Source of the DNA: Eubacterium multiforme | GTDB taxonomy: Bacteria > Bacillota > Clostridia > Clostridiales > Clostridiaceae | Direction of reading: 5' to 3' | Assembly: GCF_030813415.1 (NCBI RefSeq) | Contig: NZ_JAUSUF010000002.1 | Coordinates: 1 to 64,000, forward strand | DNA: 64,000 nucleotides | In this document: piece after piece, positions 34,763 through 43,893 of the stretch | Layout: each line of letters starts with the position of its first letter | Numbering within the stretch: the stretch's first letter is position 1 | Notes under the pieces: model-generated | What the model was told of the DNA's origin: nothing | The model's input: only the letters and a program-made list of their open reading frames with translations | Database searches by the model: none | Made by a program: the position numbers and the translations under genes

Positions 34763-35924
34763 TTTTTTTAAATAATATTTTTATAATTAGTGAAGCTAAT
34801 AAAAATATTATTATAGGAATTGAGTATAGGGCTATGTTATTAAATAAATTAGCTTGTGATATAGTATTTGAAGTTTCTACAGCTTTAAATATTAAGTTTG
34901 ACAAAGTAAAGCTTAATATGAAGCTAAAAATACCTTGTATAAATTTTAATATTATATATCTAATTATAGATATGTTATTTTTACCTATAAATGATGAAGT
35001 TTGTGCAATAACGGATATTCCTGAGAAAGAAGCAAAAAAACTTATTACAGCTAATTTAAAATGTATTGTAATATTACTTGAAGCAATTATGTTACAACCA
35101 TTAGTTAGTTCAATGCTACCTAGAAATGTACCATATAATACGTTTTTAGGTATATTAAAAAAACTTTCTACATTATTAAAGAAAGTATATATTAAAGAAG
35201 TATTCTTTAATATAGATATAACTACAGAAAATGCAACTACATAACCACATACGGATAGAGTGGTGTTTATTGCTTTTTTTATCCCTGTATCAATTGCAAG
35301 TCCAAAATTTATATTAGAATTATTAGAAGTCTTTTTCTTTGAAGTTTTATAAGGAAAAGACTTTTTTTTAGTTATAAAAGCAATAAAAAACATAGATAAA
35401 TAATTACTAATTAAAAGGAAATAACCATATTTTGCACTACCTAAAAGAGCTGCACCTACTGCACCTATTAAAAATATTGGACCTGCATTAGAAGCTATAT
35501 TAATAAGTCTTGAATACTCATCTTTATTTATATAACCAAGCTCATATATATCAGATGTATATTTGGCCCCTAAAGGATATCCACATAACATACTTGCAGC
35601 AATAGGAAAGGAACAATTTTCTGAAAGATTTAGTGGTTTACATATAAGTGGACCTAAAAGTTTAGAGTAAATTGAAATTCCATCATAAGCAATAAGTAAA
35701 TTACATATTAAAGAAAAGGAAAACACAGTTGGTATAATAGCCTTAAAACAAAGTTTACAGCCTTCCATTGCAGCAATTATTGATGTTTCAATATTAGATA
35801 CAAATAGTATTATAAATACTGTAATTATAAAACAGAAAATATAATTTTTTTTAATCTTAAGTAATTTTAATAATATAAAAGTTAGAATGAATATAAAAAA
35901 AGACAAAATAAAAATACTATTCAT
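34752..35924 (-). CDS. ylbJ: Sporulation integral membrane protein YlbJ
   Basis: 390 residues with about eight or more hydrophobic helices and nucleoside-transporter-like GATE domains (GCKLCFKAIIPTVFSFSLI and CGYPLGAKYTSDIYELGYI). In Bacillus YlbJ is a mother-cell protein needed for spore cortex/heat resistance. The start ATG 35924 follows GGGAGTG on the minus strand; an upstream in-frame ATG at 35957 precedes this site and is rejected. Its 3' end overlaps the plus-strand gene ending at 34762. Confidence 0.9.
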   Translation of the reverse strand: MNSIFILSFFIFILTFILLKLLKIKKNYIFCFIITVFIILFVSNIETSIIAAMEGCKLCFKAIIPTVFSFSLICNLLIAYDGISIYSKLLGPLICKPLNLSENCSFPIAASMLCGYPLGAKYTSDIYELGYINKDEYSRLINIASNAGPIFLIGAVGAALLGSAKYGYFLLISNYLSMFFIAFITKKKSFPYKTSKKKTSNNSNINFGLAIDTGIKKAINTTLSVCGYVVAFSVVISILKNTSLIYTFFNNVESFFNIPKNVLYGTFLGSIELTNGCNIIASSNITIHFKLAVISFFASFSGISVIAQTSSFIGKNNISIIRYIILKFIQGIFSFILSFTLSNLIFKAVETSNTISQANLFNNIALYSIPIIIFLLASLIIKILFKKINS

Positions 35925-35975
35925 GAAATCACTCCCATCAATAGTATTTATATGCACAAAATAAAGTTAAATTCT

Positions 35976-37178
35976 TTATAAAATATATGGACTTTTAAAA
36001 TAATCTTCCATTGGTGAAACAGAAGTGTTAAGTAATGAATAGGCTTTTGAACCTAATAAATCTAATTTTAGCATATCATCTTCAATGTTTTTAGGAAACT
36101 TAGTTAATATAGTTAAATTACTATTATTTTTTATTTCCTTAAGGATTTTAGCTCCTTTTTTATTGAAGGCTAGTGGCCTGATATAATTTATAGGCTGATT
36201 TTGTATTTTAGTTATATTATATTTTTCAAAGCCTATAAAAAATTGAGACAAAACTCTACATATTCTAGTATAGGTATATCTTTTGCTCTTAGATTTTAAT
36301 ATTAATTCTTCTAATGAATTAGAATTTAAAATTTCTCTTAAAATTTTATTATCTAAACCTTCTGAAATATCATTAATAAGATGTAGATTTTCCCCATAAG
36401 TTAAAAGTTTATATTTTATGAAAGGGAAAAGCTTTTCTTCAAATACAAAATTATAGTTTTCATTATATAATCTTTTAAATTCATTATAAGTTTCTACAGG
36501 TAAAGAACTTTTTATAGATGATATATTAAAATTATTTTTTAAAGTCTCCCGAATAGAAGTTGCAGAAGAAAATTCGCTATTTAAAGAGGTGTCATTATAA
36601 TTACTTCCTTCTCTTTTTAGAGTGTAAGGAGTAATTTTACTGTTTATTTTTAATAATGCCTTAATATATTCAATAGCTAAAATATTATTAGAATTTCCTA
36701 TAATCTCATTAACATTTAAATTAGGACTTAATGAGTTTAATGCATTCATTCTTGCAGTATGAAAAGGTAATCCTTTTTTTAACTCAGCTTTTAATAAATC
36801 TTTATAAAAACTATTTTCTTCTTTTAGTATTTTTGCAATATCAATTAATTTATTTATATCTCCACTTTCACTTCCAAAGTAAATATTATTTATACAATTT
36901 AATGAGTTAAGCAGTTTTACACCACCATAAGCAAAATTTTCAGCAGAAGATAGTGAATATACTAATGGTAGTTCTAAAACAAGATCAACTCCATTTAAAA
37001 CAGCTATTTTTGCTCTATTAAATTTATCTATAATTGCAGGAGTTCCTCTTTGCATAAAATTTCCACTCATTACACATATAATACCATCAGCTTTTGTATC
37101 TTTTATTGCATTTTGAAGATGGTGTTTATGACCTAAATGAAATGGATTATATTCTGTAATAATTCCTGTTAAATTCAT
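35976..37178 (-). CDS. tmcAL: tRNA(Met) cytidine acetate ligase TmcAL (YlbM)
   Basis: Forms N4-acetylcytidine at the elongator tRNA-Met wobble base from acetate and ATP. The 400 residues start MNLTGIITEYNPFHLGHKHH, a nucleotidyltransferase HxGH motif. FGSESGDI and the RREGSNYND-like segment (KREGSNYNDTSL) fit the family. ATG 37178 follows AAGGAGG; an ATG at 37244 is upstream of it. It lies divergent from pta-ackA, whose products interconvert acetyl-CoA and acetate, its substrate. Confidence 0.92.
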   Translation of the reverse strand: MNLTGIITEYNPFHLGHKHHLQNAIKDTKADGIICVMSGNFMQRGTPAIIDKFNRAKIAVLNGVDLVLELPLVYSLSSAENFAYGGVKLLNSLNCINNIYFGSESGDINKLIDIAKILKEENSFYKDLLKAELKKGLPFHTARMNALNSLSPNLNVNEIIGNSNNILAIEYIKALLKINSKITPYTLKREGSNYNDTSLNSEFSSATSIRETLKNNFNISSIKSSLPVETYNEFKRLYNENYNFVFEEKLFPFIKYKLLTYGENLHLINDISEGLDNKILREILNSNSLEELILKSKSKRYTYTRICRVLSQFFIGFEKYNITKIQNQPINYIRPLAFNKKGAKILKEIKNNSNLTILTKFPKNIEDDMLKLDLLGSKAYSLLNTSVSPMEDYFKSPYIL

Positions 37179-37263
37179 GAAAATAATCCTCCTTAAAAAA
37201 TAAAGAATATTAATAAGTATAGCATAATTAAAAAAAAATGGCACTTTTAAAAGAGAGAGGGTA

Positions 37264-37278
37264 ATTTTTCAGAAAATT
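37264..37278 (+). promoter_or_regulatory. CodY-box-like operator between tmcAL and pta
   Basis: ATTTTTCAGAAAATT differs from the CodY consensus AATTTTCWGAAAATT at one position. It is centred about 100 bp upstream of the predicted pta transcript start. CodY itself is encoded at 59854. In Bacillus CodY activates ackA from a comparable upstream position. Confidence 0.65.
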
Positions 37279-37335
37279 AAGAGTATTTTAAATCTAAAGA
37301 ATTCAACCAAAAAGTAATTTTTTGAGCCTCAAAGG

Positions 37336-37365
37336 TTGAAAATGACTAGTGTTTAGGAGTATAGT
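37336..37365 (+). promoter_or_regulatory. Sigma-A promoter of pta-ackA
   Basis: TTGAAA (37336-37341) and TATAGT (37360-37365), 18-bp spacer. TTCAACC (37302-37308) and GGTTGAA (37334-37340) form an inverted repeat whose right arm overlaps the -35. Confidence 0.6.
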
Positions 37366-37408
37366 AGTATGTGGAGATAAACACGGATCTTTGAAAGGAG
37401 AAATGAAC

Positions 37409-38410
37409 ATGGAACTTATGAATAAAATATGGGAGGCTGCAAAATCTGATAAGAAGAAGATAGTTCTTCCTGAAGGTAATGAAGCAAGAACAGTAGTAGC
37501 AGCTAAAAAAATAGTTGAAGAAGGAATAGCAACACCAATATTAATTGGTAATAAAGAAGAAGTCTTAAAGGCTGGTAAAGAGCAAGGGGTAGATCTTAAA
37601 GGAGTAGATATAATAGATCCAGAAGATTCACCAAAGCTTAATGATTACATACAAGCCTTTTATGAATTAAGAAAGAAAAAAGGCATGACAATAGAAAAGG
37701 CTGAGAGAATTGTTAGAGATCCTCTTTATTTTGCTACAATGATGGTAAAATTAGATGATGCTGATGGAATGGTTTCAGGAGCTGTTCACACAACAGGAGA
37801 TCTTTTAAGACCAGGTCTTCAAATAATAAAAACTGCACCAGGAGTTTCAGTTGTATCAAGTTTCTTTATAATGCTTGTACCTGGATCAAAATATGGTGAA
37901 GAGGGAATGCTTTTATTCTCAGATTGTGCAGTTAACCCAAATCCAACATCAGAACAATTAGCAGCAATTGCAATAGCTACTGCAGAAACAGCAAAGAGCC
38001 TTTGCAAAATAGAACCAAAGGTGGCTATGCTTTCATTCTCAACAATGGGAAGTGCAGATCACGAATTAGTTGATAAAGTTAGAGTAGCAACAGAAAGAGC
38101 TAAAGAATTAAGACCAGACTTACAAATAGATGGAGAAATGCAATTAGATGCAGCTATAGTACAAAAAGTAGCAGACCAAAAAGCACCAAATAGTAAGGTA
38201 GCAGGAAACGCTAATGTATTAGTATTCCCAGACTTACAAGCAGGTAACATTGGATACAAATTAGTTCAAAGATTTGCAAATGCAGAAGCTATAGGACCAG
38301 TTTGCCAAGGATTTGCAAAACCAATTAACGATTTATCAAGAGGATGTAGTTCAGACGATATAGTTAATGTTGTTGCATTAACAGCAGTTCAAGCTCAATC
38401 TATAAAATAA
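37409..38410 (+). CDS. pta: Phosphate acetyltransferase
   Basis: Converts acetyl-CoA and phosphate to acetyl phosphate, the first step of acetate fermentation. The 333 residues begin [23 protein letters not shown] and carry [27 protein letters not shown] and the C-terminal [17 protein letters not shown] segment. ATG 37409 is eight bases after AAAGGAG (37394-37400); ATG 37403 is only two bases from that site and the GTG/TTG starts further upstream lie before it. ackA follows 43 bp later. Confidence 0.96.
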   Translation: MELMNKIWEAAKSDKKKIVLPEGNEARTVVAAKKIVEEGIATPILIGNKEEVLKAGKEQGVDLKGVDIIDPEDSPKLNDYIQAFYELRKKKGMTIEKAERIVRDPLYFATMMVKLDDADGMVSGAVHTTGDLLRPGLQIIKTAPGVSVVSSFFIMLVPGSKYGEEGMLLFSDCAVNPNPTSEQLAAIAIATAETAKSLCKIEPKVAMLSFSTMGSADHELVDKVRVATERAKELRPDLQIDGEMQLDAAIVQKVADQKAPNSKVAGNANVLVFPDLQAGNIGYKLVQRFANAEAIGPVCQGFAKPINDLSRGCSSDDIVNVVALTAVQAQSIK

Positions 38411-38453
38411 TATTAATAAAAATTTTACAAAAAGTTTGGAAGGAGTTTTCAAA

Positions 38454-39650
38454 ATGAAAATTTTAGTAATAAATTGTGGAAGTTCATCTTTAAAATATCA
38501 ATTAATCGATATGAAAAACGAAGAATCATTAGCTCAAGGATTAGTTGAAAGAATAGGAATAGAAGGATCAATCTTAACTCAAAAAGTTGAGGGAAGAGAT
38601 AAATATATAATAAAACAACCAATGAAGGATCATAAAGATGCAATAAAATTAGTTTTAGATGCATTAATTGATGAAAATAACGGAGTTATAAAGTCAATGG
38701 ATGAAATTTCAGCAGTTGGACATAGAGTTGTTCATGGTGGAGAAAAATATTCAGAATCAGTTTTAGTTAACGATGAAGTTATGAAATACTTAGAAGAGTG
38801 TGTAAAACTTGCACCACTTCACAATCCAGCAAACATAATAGGAATAGAAGCTTGTAAAGCTTTAATGCCAAATACACCAATGTCAGCTGTTTTTGACACT
38901 GCATTCCATCAAACAATGCCAGAGGAAGCTTTCACATATGCTATCCCTTATGAGTATTATGAAAATAATGCTGTAAGAAGATATGGATTCCACGGAACTT
39001 CACATAAATATGTTTCAGCTAAAGTTGCTGAGGTTATGAATAAAAACATAGAAGATTTAAAGATTATAACTTGCCATTTAGGAAATGGAGCATCACTAAC
39101 AGCTGTTAAGGGTGGAAAATCAATTGATACTTCAATGGGATTCACTCCTCTTGAAGGTGTAGTTATGGGAACAAGATCAGGAAGCATAGATCCTTCTATA
39201 GCTACATATTTAATGTCAGAACTTAATTATTCAGCAGAAGAAGTAAATACAATTTTAAATAAAAAATCAGGAGTTTTAGGAATTTCAGGTGTAAGTTCAG
39301 ACTTTAGAGATATAGAAGATGCTGCATTTAACCATGATAATCATAGAGCTAAACTTGCATTAGATGTATTTGAATATAGCGTTAGAAAACAAATAGGTGC
39401 ATATGCTGCAGCTATGGGTGGAGTTGATGTTATAGTATTTACAGCAGGTGTTGGAGAAAATTCAGTTGAAACTAGAGAAAATGTTCTTAAAGGATTAGAA
39501 TTCTTAGGAGTAGAAATAGATAAAGAGAAGAACAATGTAAGAGGAAAAGTTGCAGAAATATCAAAAGATGGCTGCAAAGTAAAAGCTTTTGTTATTCCTA
39601 CAAATGAAGAATTAATGATTGCTAAAGAGACTTTAGGTTTAATAAAATAG
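38454..39650 (+). CDS. ackA: Acetate kinase
   Basis: Makes ATP from acetyl phosphate, giving acetate as end product. The 398 residues start [17 protein letters not shown]. The acetokinase motifs are present: [62 protein letters not shown] and [12 protein letters not shown] 38454 follows AAGGAG (38440-38445). Together with pta it forms the main clostridial acetate pathway, probably under CodY control. Confidence 0.97.
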   Translation: MKILVINCGSSSLKYQLIDMKNEESLAQGLVERIGIEGSILTQKVEGRDKYIIKQPMKDHKDAIKLVLDALIDENNGVIKSMDEISAVGHRVVHGGEKYSESVLVNDEVMKYLEECVKLAPLHNPANIIGIEACKALMPNTPMSAVFDTAFHQTMPEEAFTYAIPYEYYENNAVRRYGFHGTSHKYVSAKVAEVMNKNIEDLKIITCHLGNGASLTAVKGGKSIDTSMGFTPLEGVVMGTRSGSIDPSIATYLMSELNYSAEEVNTILNKKSGVLGISGVSSDFRDIEDAAFNHDNHRAKLALDVFEYSVRKQIGAYAAAMGGVDVIVFTAGVGENSVETRENVLKGLEFLGVEIDKEKNNVRGKVAEISKDGCKVKAFVIPTNEELMIAKETLGLIK

Positions 39651-39669
39651 TAATTATTGATAAATTTTC

Positions 39670-39698
39670 TTGACTTTTTATGCACCTCTTTATATAAT
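39670..39698 (+). promoter_or_regulatory. Sigma-A promoter of yceD-rpmF-plsX
   Basis: TTGACT (39670-39675), 17-bp spacer, consensus TATAAT (39693-39698). The leader to the likely yceD start is about 110 nt. Confidence 0.75.
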
Positions 39699-39816
39699 AA
39701 ATTGTGTTTGTTCAGTAAATATTTTAAGCTAAGGGGTGAAAAAGGCGCTTTCGCTCGAGCTATGCCATGAATTTGGTATAATGTGCTTTTTAAAGCATGA
39801 GGATTTTATCCAGAGC

Positions 39817-40332
39817 ATGAAAATTATGAAGTTACAATTTTCAGACTTTCTTTCAAGAAGAGAAAGAGAAAAAAATATTAGCTATCAATTTGATATGGAT
39901 AATTTTCACTTTGAAGGCGAATTAATAGAACCAGTTTCAAAGGTTTTTGTTGAAGGAACTATTTCTTCAAGAGAAAAAGAGCTTATGATTAGCCTACACG
40001 TTAGAACAGAGCTTAAGGTTGCTTGTTCAAGATGTTTAGAAACCTTCATCTATCCAATAGATTTTGAAATAGAAGAATGGTTTACAAATGTTGACGAATC
40101 AGATAATGATGATGTAATATTTGTAAAGAGTGATGAATTAGATATCACAGATTTTGTTGAAAGAGAAATAATTTCAACCTTACCGATTAAAAGACTTTGT
40201 AGTAGTAATTGCAAAGGCCTTTGTCACAAATGTGGTAAAAATCTTAACATTGAAACTTGCACTTGTGATAGTGAAGATGTAGATGTAAGATTAGCAGGTC
40301 TTAAGGCACTGCTTGAAAATAAGGAGGTGTAA
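39817..40332 (+). CDS. YceD/DUF177 family protein
   Basis: About 171 residues. It has the family core ([38 protein letters not shown]) with CSRC, and a C-terminal cysteine cluster ([13 protein letters not shown]...CTC) that may bind metal. The DUF177 protein is nearly always beside rpmF and is linked to 23S rRNA stability in other bacteria. The start is uncertain: ATG 39817 or 39826 agree with homologues but lack a good Shine-Dalgarno. The frame remains open to a GTG at 39736 (27 more residues) just behind AAGGG. Confidence 0.85.
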   Translation: MKIMKLQFSDFLSRREREKNISYQFDMDNFHFEGELIEPVSKVFVEGTISSREKELMISLHVRTELKVACSRCLETFIYPIDFEIEEWFTNVDESDNDDVIFVKSDELDITDFVEREIISTLPIKRLCSSNCKGLCHKCGKNLNIETCTCDSEDVDVRLAGLKALLENKEV

Positions 40333-40334
40333 GC

Positions 40335-40517
40335 ATGGGAAATCCAGCGAGAAAAACATATAGAGCAAAGAGAGATTCAAGAAGAGCTCAAACTTTTAAG
40401 GCGAGCTTACCAGGAATAGTTGAATGTCCACAATGTCACGAAATGAAGCTAGCTCACAGAGTTTGCAAGAACTGTGGATACTATAAGGGTAAAGAAGTAA
40501 CATCTTCAGAAGAATAA
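40335..40517 (+). CDS. rpmF: Ribosomal protein bL32
   Basis: 60 residues, [19 protein letters not shown] start and zinc-binding CPQC/CKNC pairs. It follows the DUF177 gene after two bases, with ribosome site AAGGAGGTG within the preceding 3' end. Confidence 0.97.
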   Translation: MGNPARKTYRAKRDSRRAQTFKASLPGIVECPQCHEMKLAHRVCKNCGYYKGKEVTSSEE

Positions 40518-40548
40518 AAGAAAGTCATTTGACTTTCTTTTCTTTATA
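40516..40548 (+). terminator. Hairpin terminator after rpmF
   Basis: AAAAGAAAGTC, loop ATTT, GACTTTCTTTTCTTT. It separates rpmF from plsX, which lies 25 bp further without room for a full promoter, so partial readthrough is likely. Confidence 0.7.
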
Positions 40549-40572
40549 TATAGAGAAAAAGAGGTGAACTAA

Positions 40573-41571
40573 ATGAAAATTGCAATAGATGGAATGGGTG
40601 GAGATAATGCACCAATGGCAGTAGTTCAAGGTGTAGTTGATGCTGTAAAAGAATACAGTGACATTGAAATGTATATAACAGGACCAAAGGATAAAATAGA
40701 AGAAGAACTAAAAAAATATACTTATCCAGAGGAAAGAGTTACTGTAATTGATGCAAATGAAGTAATAACAACAAATGAACATCCAGTTATGGCTCTTAGA
40801 AGAAAAAAAGATTCAAGTATTGTAAAAGCTTTAAATTTAGTTAAGTCTGGAGAATGCGATGGAATTATATCAGCTGGAAGTACAGGAGCATTTTTAGCAG
40901 GCTGTACTCTTATTGTAGGTAGAATTAAAGGAGTGGAAAGACCAGCTTTAGCTCCAATTATGCCTGGAAGACGAGGAAGTTTTATGATAGTAGATGCTGG
41001 AGCTAATGTTGATTGTAAGCCTAATTACCTTGTTCAATTTGCTAAAATGGGAAAAATATACTATGAAAGTGTATTTAATAAAGAAAATCCATCAGTAGGA
41101 TTAATAAACATTGGTGCTGAAGAAGAAAAAGGAAATGATCTTACAAAGGCAACATATAAACTTTTAAAAGAAGAAAGTTTTAATTTTGTTGGAAACATTG
41201 AGCCTAGAGAAATTCCAACTGGAGATACAAATGTATTAGTTTGTGATGGATTTGTAGGAAATACTGCCCTTAAACTTTACGAAGGAGCTGCAAAAAATTT
41301 ACTTGGAATAATTAAAGATGAAATAATGGGAGCTGCATTTATACCTAAATTAGGAGCTGCATTACTTAAACCTGTATTTAAGTCCCTTATGGTTAAATTT
41401 GATTATAAAGAAGTTGGTGGAGCACCATTTTTAGGAGTAGATGGTATTTGTATTAAAGCACATGGAAGTTCAGATGGAAGAGCTTTTAAAAATGCAATAA
41501 AACAAACTATAATATTCCATAAAGGTAAAGTAATAGAAAAAATAAAAGCAGAAATAGGACAAAATAATTAA
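40573..41571 (+). CDS. plsX: Phosphate acyltransferase PlsX
   Basis: Makes acyl phosphate from acyl-ACP for phospholipid synthesis. The 332 residues begin [20 protein letters not shown], have [11 protein letters not shown] and the C-terminal [15 protein letters not shown]-like segment ([17 protein letters not shown]). It is followed directly by acpP. Unlike in Bacillus, no fapR, fabD or fabG lies between them. Confidence 0.96.
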   Translation: MKIAIDGMGGDNAPMAVVQGVVDAVKEYSDIEMYITGPKDKIEEELKKYTYPEERVTVIDANEVITTNEHPVMALRRKKDSSIVKALNLVKSGECDGIISAGSTGAFLAGCTLIVGRIKGVERPALAPIMPGRRGSFMIVDAGANVDCKPNYLVQFAKMGKIYYESVFNKENPSVGLINIGAEEEKGNDLTKATYKLLKEESFNFVGNIEPREIPTGDTNVLVCDGFVGNTALKLYEGAAKNLLGIIKDEIMGAAFIPKLGAALLKPVFKSLMVKFDYKEVGGAPFLGVDGICIKAHGSSDGRAFKNAIKQTIIFHKGKVIEKIKAEIGQNN

Positions 41572-41590
41572 AATTTATTATTGTAGAATA

Positions 41591-41619
41591 TTGACTGTCT
41601 ATTTAATATATAATATTAT
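41591..41619 (+). promoter_or_regulatory. Sigma-A promoter of acpP
   Basis: TTGACT (41591-41596) and TATTAT (41614-41619), 17-bp spacer, 28 bp before acpP. Confidence 0.65.
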
Positions 41620-41647
41620 CTAAGGGAAGGATTTAGGAGGTGATAAT

Positions 41648-41878
41648 ATGTTTGAAAAAATTCAAGAAATTATAGCAGAGAAATTAAGCATAGATGCTAG
41701 TGAAGTTACACCAGATGCATCTTTTATTGATGATTTAAATGCAGATTCACTAGATATAGTAGAATTAATAATGGCATTAGAAGATGAATTAGATATGGAA
41801 ATTCCAGATGAAGATGTTGAGGGATTCAAAACTGTTGGAGATGTCGTAGAATACGTAAAAAACCATGTTGAAGAGTAG
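41648..41878 (+). CDS. acpP: Acyl carrier protein
   Basis: 76-residue acidic carrier of growing fatty acyl chains. The 4'-phosphopantetheine attachment serine is in [13 protein letters not shown]. Ribosome site AGGAGGTG. It is flanked by its own promoter and terminator, so it can be expressed independently of plsX and rnc, fitting the high demand for ACP. Confidence 0.98.
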   Translation: MFEKIQEIIAEKLSIDASEVTPDASFIDDLNADSLDIVELIMALEDELDMEIPDEDVEGFKTVGDVVEYVKNHVEE

Positions 41879-41879
41879 T

Positions 41880-41908
41880 AAAATCCCGCTAAATTTGCGG
41901 GATTTTAT
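41880..41908 (+). terminator. Intrinsic terminator of acpP
   Basis: AAAATCCCGC, loop TAAATTT, GCGGGATTTT, then TATATTTT. Confidence 0.85.
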
Positions 41909-41923
41909 ATTTTAAAATTAAAT

Positions 41924-41970
41924 AGTTTATTCTTGAATTTGTTTACCTAAAGCAAACTGAAGAATAAACT
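41924..41970 (+). promoter_or_regulatory. Long hairpin in the rnc 5' region, possible RNase III autoregulatory site
   Basis: AGTTTATTCTT (41924-41934) is the exact inverse complement of AAGAATAAACT (41960-41970). Inside, TTTG (41938-41941) can pair with CAAA (41953-41956). No T tract follows; the rnc ribosome site GAGGAG starts two bases later, so this is not a terminator. It resembles the arrangement in E. coli, where RNase III cleaves a hairpin in its own leader. Confidence 0.55.
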
Positions 41971-41987
41971 TAGAGGAGTGTATAAAA

Positions 41988-42686
41988 ATGAGTAAATTAA
42001 AGTTAAAAGAATTTGAAAGCTCACTTGGAGTGAGTTTCACCAATCTAAGTTATTTAAAGATCGCAATGACCCATAGTTCTTTTGCAAATCAATATAAAGA
42101 TACTGAATATAATGAAAGATTAGAATTTTTAGGGGATTCTGTACTTCAATTATGTATAACTGAGTATTTATTTATTAATTATAAGGATAAGGCAGAAGGG
42201 GAATTAACGAAGATTAGGAGTCTTATTGTATGTGAAAATTCTTTATTTGAAATAGCTAAGAGATTAAACTTAGGTACTTTCATTAGAATGAGTAAAGGAG
42301 AGGAACTTACAGGAGGAAGAAAGAGAACTTCAATTCAAGCTGATGCAGTAGAAGCTGTAATAGCTGCTATATATTTAGATAAAGGATTAGAGTTTACTAG
42401 AGAATTTATTTTAAATCAATTTAAAGATATAATAGATAGAGCTATAGAAAATAAAATTATTTTAGATTTTAAGACAAAGCTTCAAGAACATCTCCAAAAA
42501 AATGGAGAAGTAAACATAATATATGACTTAGTAAAGTTTGAAGGACCACCTCATAGAAGAAAATTCTTCACTAAAGTAATTATAAATGGTGAATGTATGG
42601 GAGAAGGGGAAGGATATTCTAAAAAAGAAGCAGAACAGGCATCAGCAAAGCAAGCTTTACAGAGGATGGGGGCAATAGATGAGTAA
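41988..42686 (+). CDS. rnc: Ribonuclease III
   Basis: Double-strand-specific endoribonuclease for rRNA processing and mRNA decay. The 232 residues have signature NERLEFLGDSVLQL with the catalytic acidic residues, a second acidic cluster DAVEAVIAAIY, and a C-terminal double-stranded RNA-binding domain ending KKEAEQASAKQALQ. Length is normal. It overlaps the radical SAM gene by eight bases. Confidence 0.97.
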   Translation: MSKLKLKEFESSLGVSFTNLSYLKIAMTHSSFANQYKDTEYNERLEFLGDSVLQLCITEYLFINYKDKAEGELTKIRSLIVCENSLFEIAKRLNLGTFIRMSKGEELTGGRKRTSIQADAVEAVIAAIYLDKGLEFTREFILNQFKDIIDRAIENKIILDFKTKLQEHLQKNGEVNIIYDLVKFEGPPHRRKFFTKVIINGECMGEGEGYSKKEAEQASAKQALQRMGAIDE

Positions 42687-43704
42687 AGAACATTACATTA
42701 TACCTATATTTGTTCCACATGAGGGGTGTCCTCATAATTGTGTATTCTGTAATCAAGACAGAATAACTGGAGTTAAAGATAAGGTAGATGCTAGAAAGGT
42801 TCAAAATATTATTGAAGAATATTTTGAAACTATAGAAAATAAAGAGGCTGTTATAGAAGTATCTTTCTTTGGAGGAACTTTTACAGCTATAAAAGAAGAG
42901 AAGCAAAGAGAGCTACTAGAAGTTGCTAAAAGATATAAAGATATGGGAATAGTAAAAAAGATTAGAATGTCTACAAGACCTGATTATATAAATGACTATA
43001 TATTAAGTTATTTAAAGGATTATAGTGTAGATATAATAGAACTTGGTATACAATCTTTAGATGATGAGGTATTAGTAGCTGCTGGAAGAGGACATACAGT
43101 TTTAGATGCTCTTAATGCATCAAAACTTATAAAGGAGTATGGAATAACCTTAGGGCATCAATTAATGCCTGGACTTCCAAAATCAGATCCAGAAAAGGAT
43201 ATAAAAAGTGCAATGGATTCTTTAAAAATGAAACCTGATATTGTAAGAATATATCCATCCCTTGTTATAAAGGATACTCCTATGGAAAAAATGTATTTAA
43301 TGGGAGATTATAATCCTTATACATTAGAAACAGCTGTAGAGGTAAGTAAAAAGATATATAATATATTTAATGAGGCTGGTGTAAATGTTATAAGAATAGG
43401 TCTTCAGCCAACAGATACAATAAATACTGGTAAAGATATAGTAGATGGACCTTTCCATCCAGCTTTTAGAGAACTTGTTGAAAGTAGTTTAATTGCAGAT
43501 AAAATAAAAAAAGAAATTAATAAAGATGAAATTTGTACTATTTTAATTAATAACAGAGATTTAAGTAAGCTTTATGCTAACAAAAAAGTATACTTTAATA
43601 AACTTAAAGATGCTGGTTATAATTTAAAGGTACAAGTAACAGATAATGTGAATAGAGGAAAAATAATTCTTAAAGGGAAATACGAAAAAGAGATAATGAT
43701 ATAA
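42679..43704 (+). CDS. Radical SAM protein, Elp3-like (function unknown)
   Basis: 341 residues. The N-terminal motif CPHNCVFC (CxxxCxxC) binds a 4Fe-4S cluster. EVSFFGGTFTAI, STRPDYIND, ELGIQSLDDEVL and LGHQLMPGLPKSD follow the Elp3/oxygen-independent-coproporphyrinogen-oxidase-like pattern. There is no acetyltransferase domain, so it is not a full Elp3. It starts eight bases inside rnc and is therefore translationally coupled to it. A terminator follows. A role in RNA modification is a guess from context only. Confidence 0.85.
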   Translation: MSKEHYIIPIFVPHEGCPHNCVFCNQDRITGVKDKVDARKVQNIIEEYFETIENKEAVIEVSFFGGTFTAIKEEKQRELLEVAKRYKDMGIVKKIRMSTRPDYINDYILSYLKDYSVDIIELGIQSLDDEVLVAAGRGHTVLDALNASKLIKEYGITLGHQLMPGLPKSDPEKDIKSAMDSLKMKPDIVRIYPSLVIKDTPMEKMYLMGDYNPYTLETAVEVSKKIYNIFNEAGVNVIRIGLQPTDTINTGKDIVDGPFHPAFRELVESSLIADKIKKEINKDEICTILINNRDLSKLYANKKVYFNKLKDAGYNLKVQVTDNVNRGKIILKGKYEKEIMI

Positions 43705-43708
43705 AAAG

Positions 43709-43735
43709 AAAGCGAGAGGAAACTCTCGTTTTGTG
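43709..43735 (+). terminator. Intrinsic terminator after the radical SAM gene
   Basis: AGCGAGAG, loop GAAA, CTCTCGTTTT. Confidence 0.7.
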
Positions 43736-43783
43736 CCATTATTATTAATTATTCAATATAATTTTAAATTAGAGGTGATTTAT

Positions 43784-43876
43784 GTGAGAAAAAAGACTAG
43801 AGAAAAAGTGCAAGTTGCCCTTGCTATATTCTTAGTTTTAGTATTTTTAGTAACCTTAATACCGATATTTTTATAA
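43784..43876 (+). CDS. 30-residue single-helix membrane peptide upstream of smc
   Basis: GTG start six bases after a perfect AGAGGTG (43771-43777); 30 codons then TAA. The N-terminus is strongly basic (MRKKTREKVQ) and is followed by one hydrophobic helix of about 20 residues (VALAIFLVLVFLVTLIPIF) with a proline near the end. This gives a positive-inside, short membrane protein similar in style to DUF4044-type peptides. It ends 17 bases before smc. The strong ribosome site and clean topology argue that it is real. Function unknown. Confidence 0.7.
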   Translation: MRKKTREKVQVALAIFLVLVFLVTLIPIFL

Positions 43877-43893
43877 TGTAGGGAGTGGAGTGC

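Noticed and set aside
34834-35244. 136-codon plus-strand frame opposite ylbJ
   Set aside because: ylbJ has clear membrane-protein homology, start and ribosome site; the plus frame has none.
41924-41970. Hairpin before rnc as a terminator
   Set aside because: It is followed by the ribosome site, not by T residues, and acpP already has a terminator at 41880-41908.
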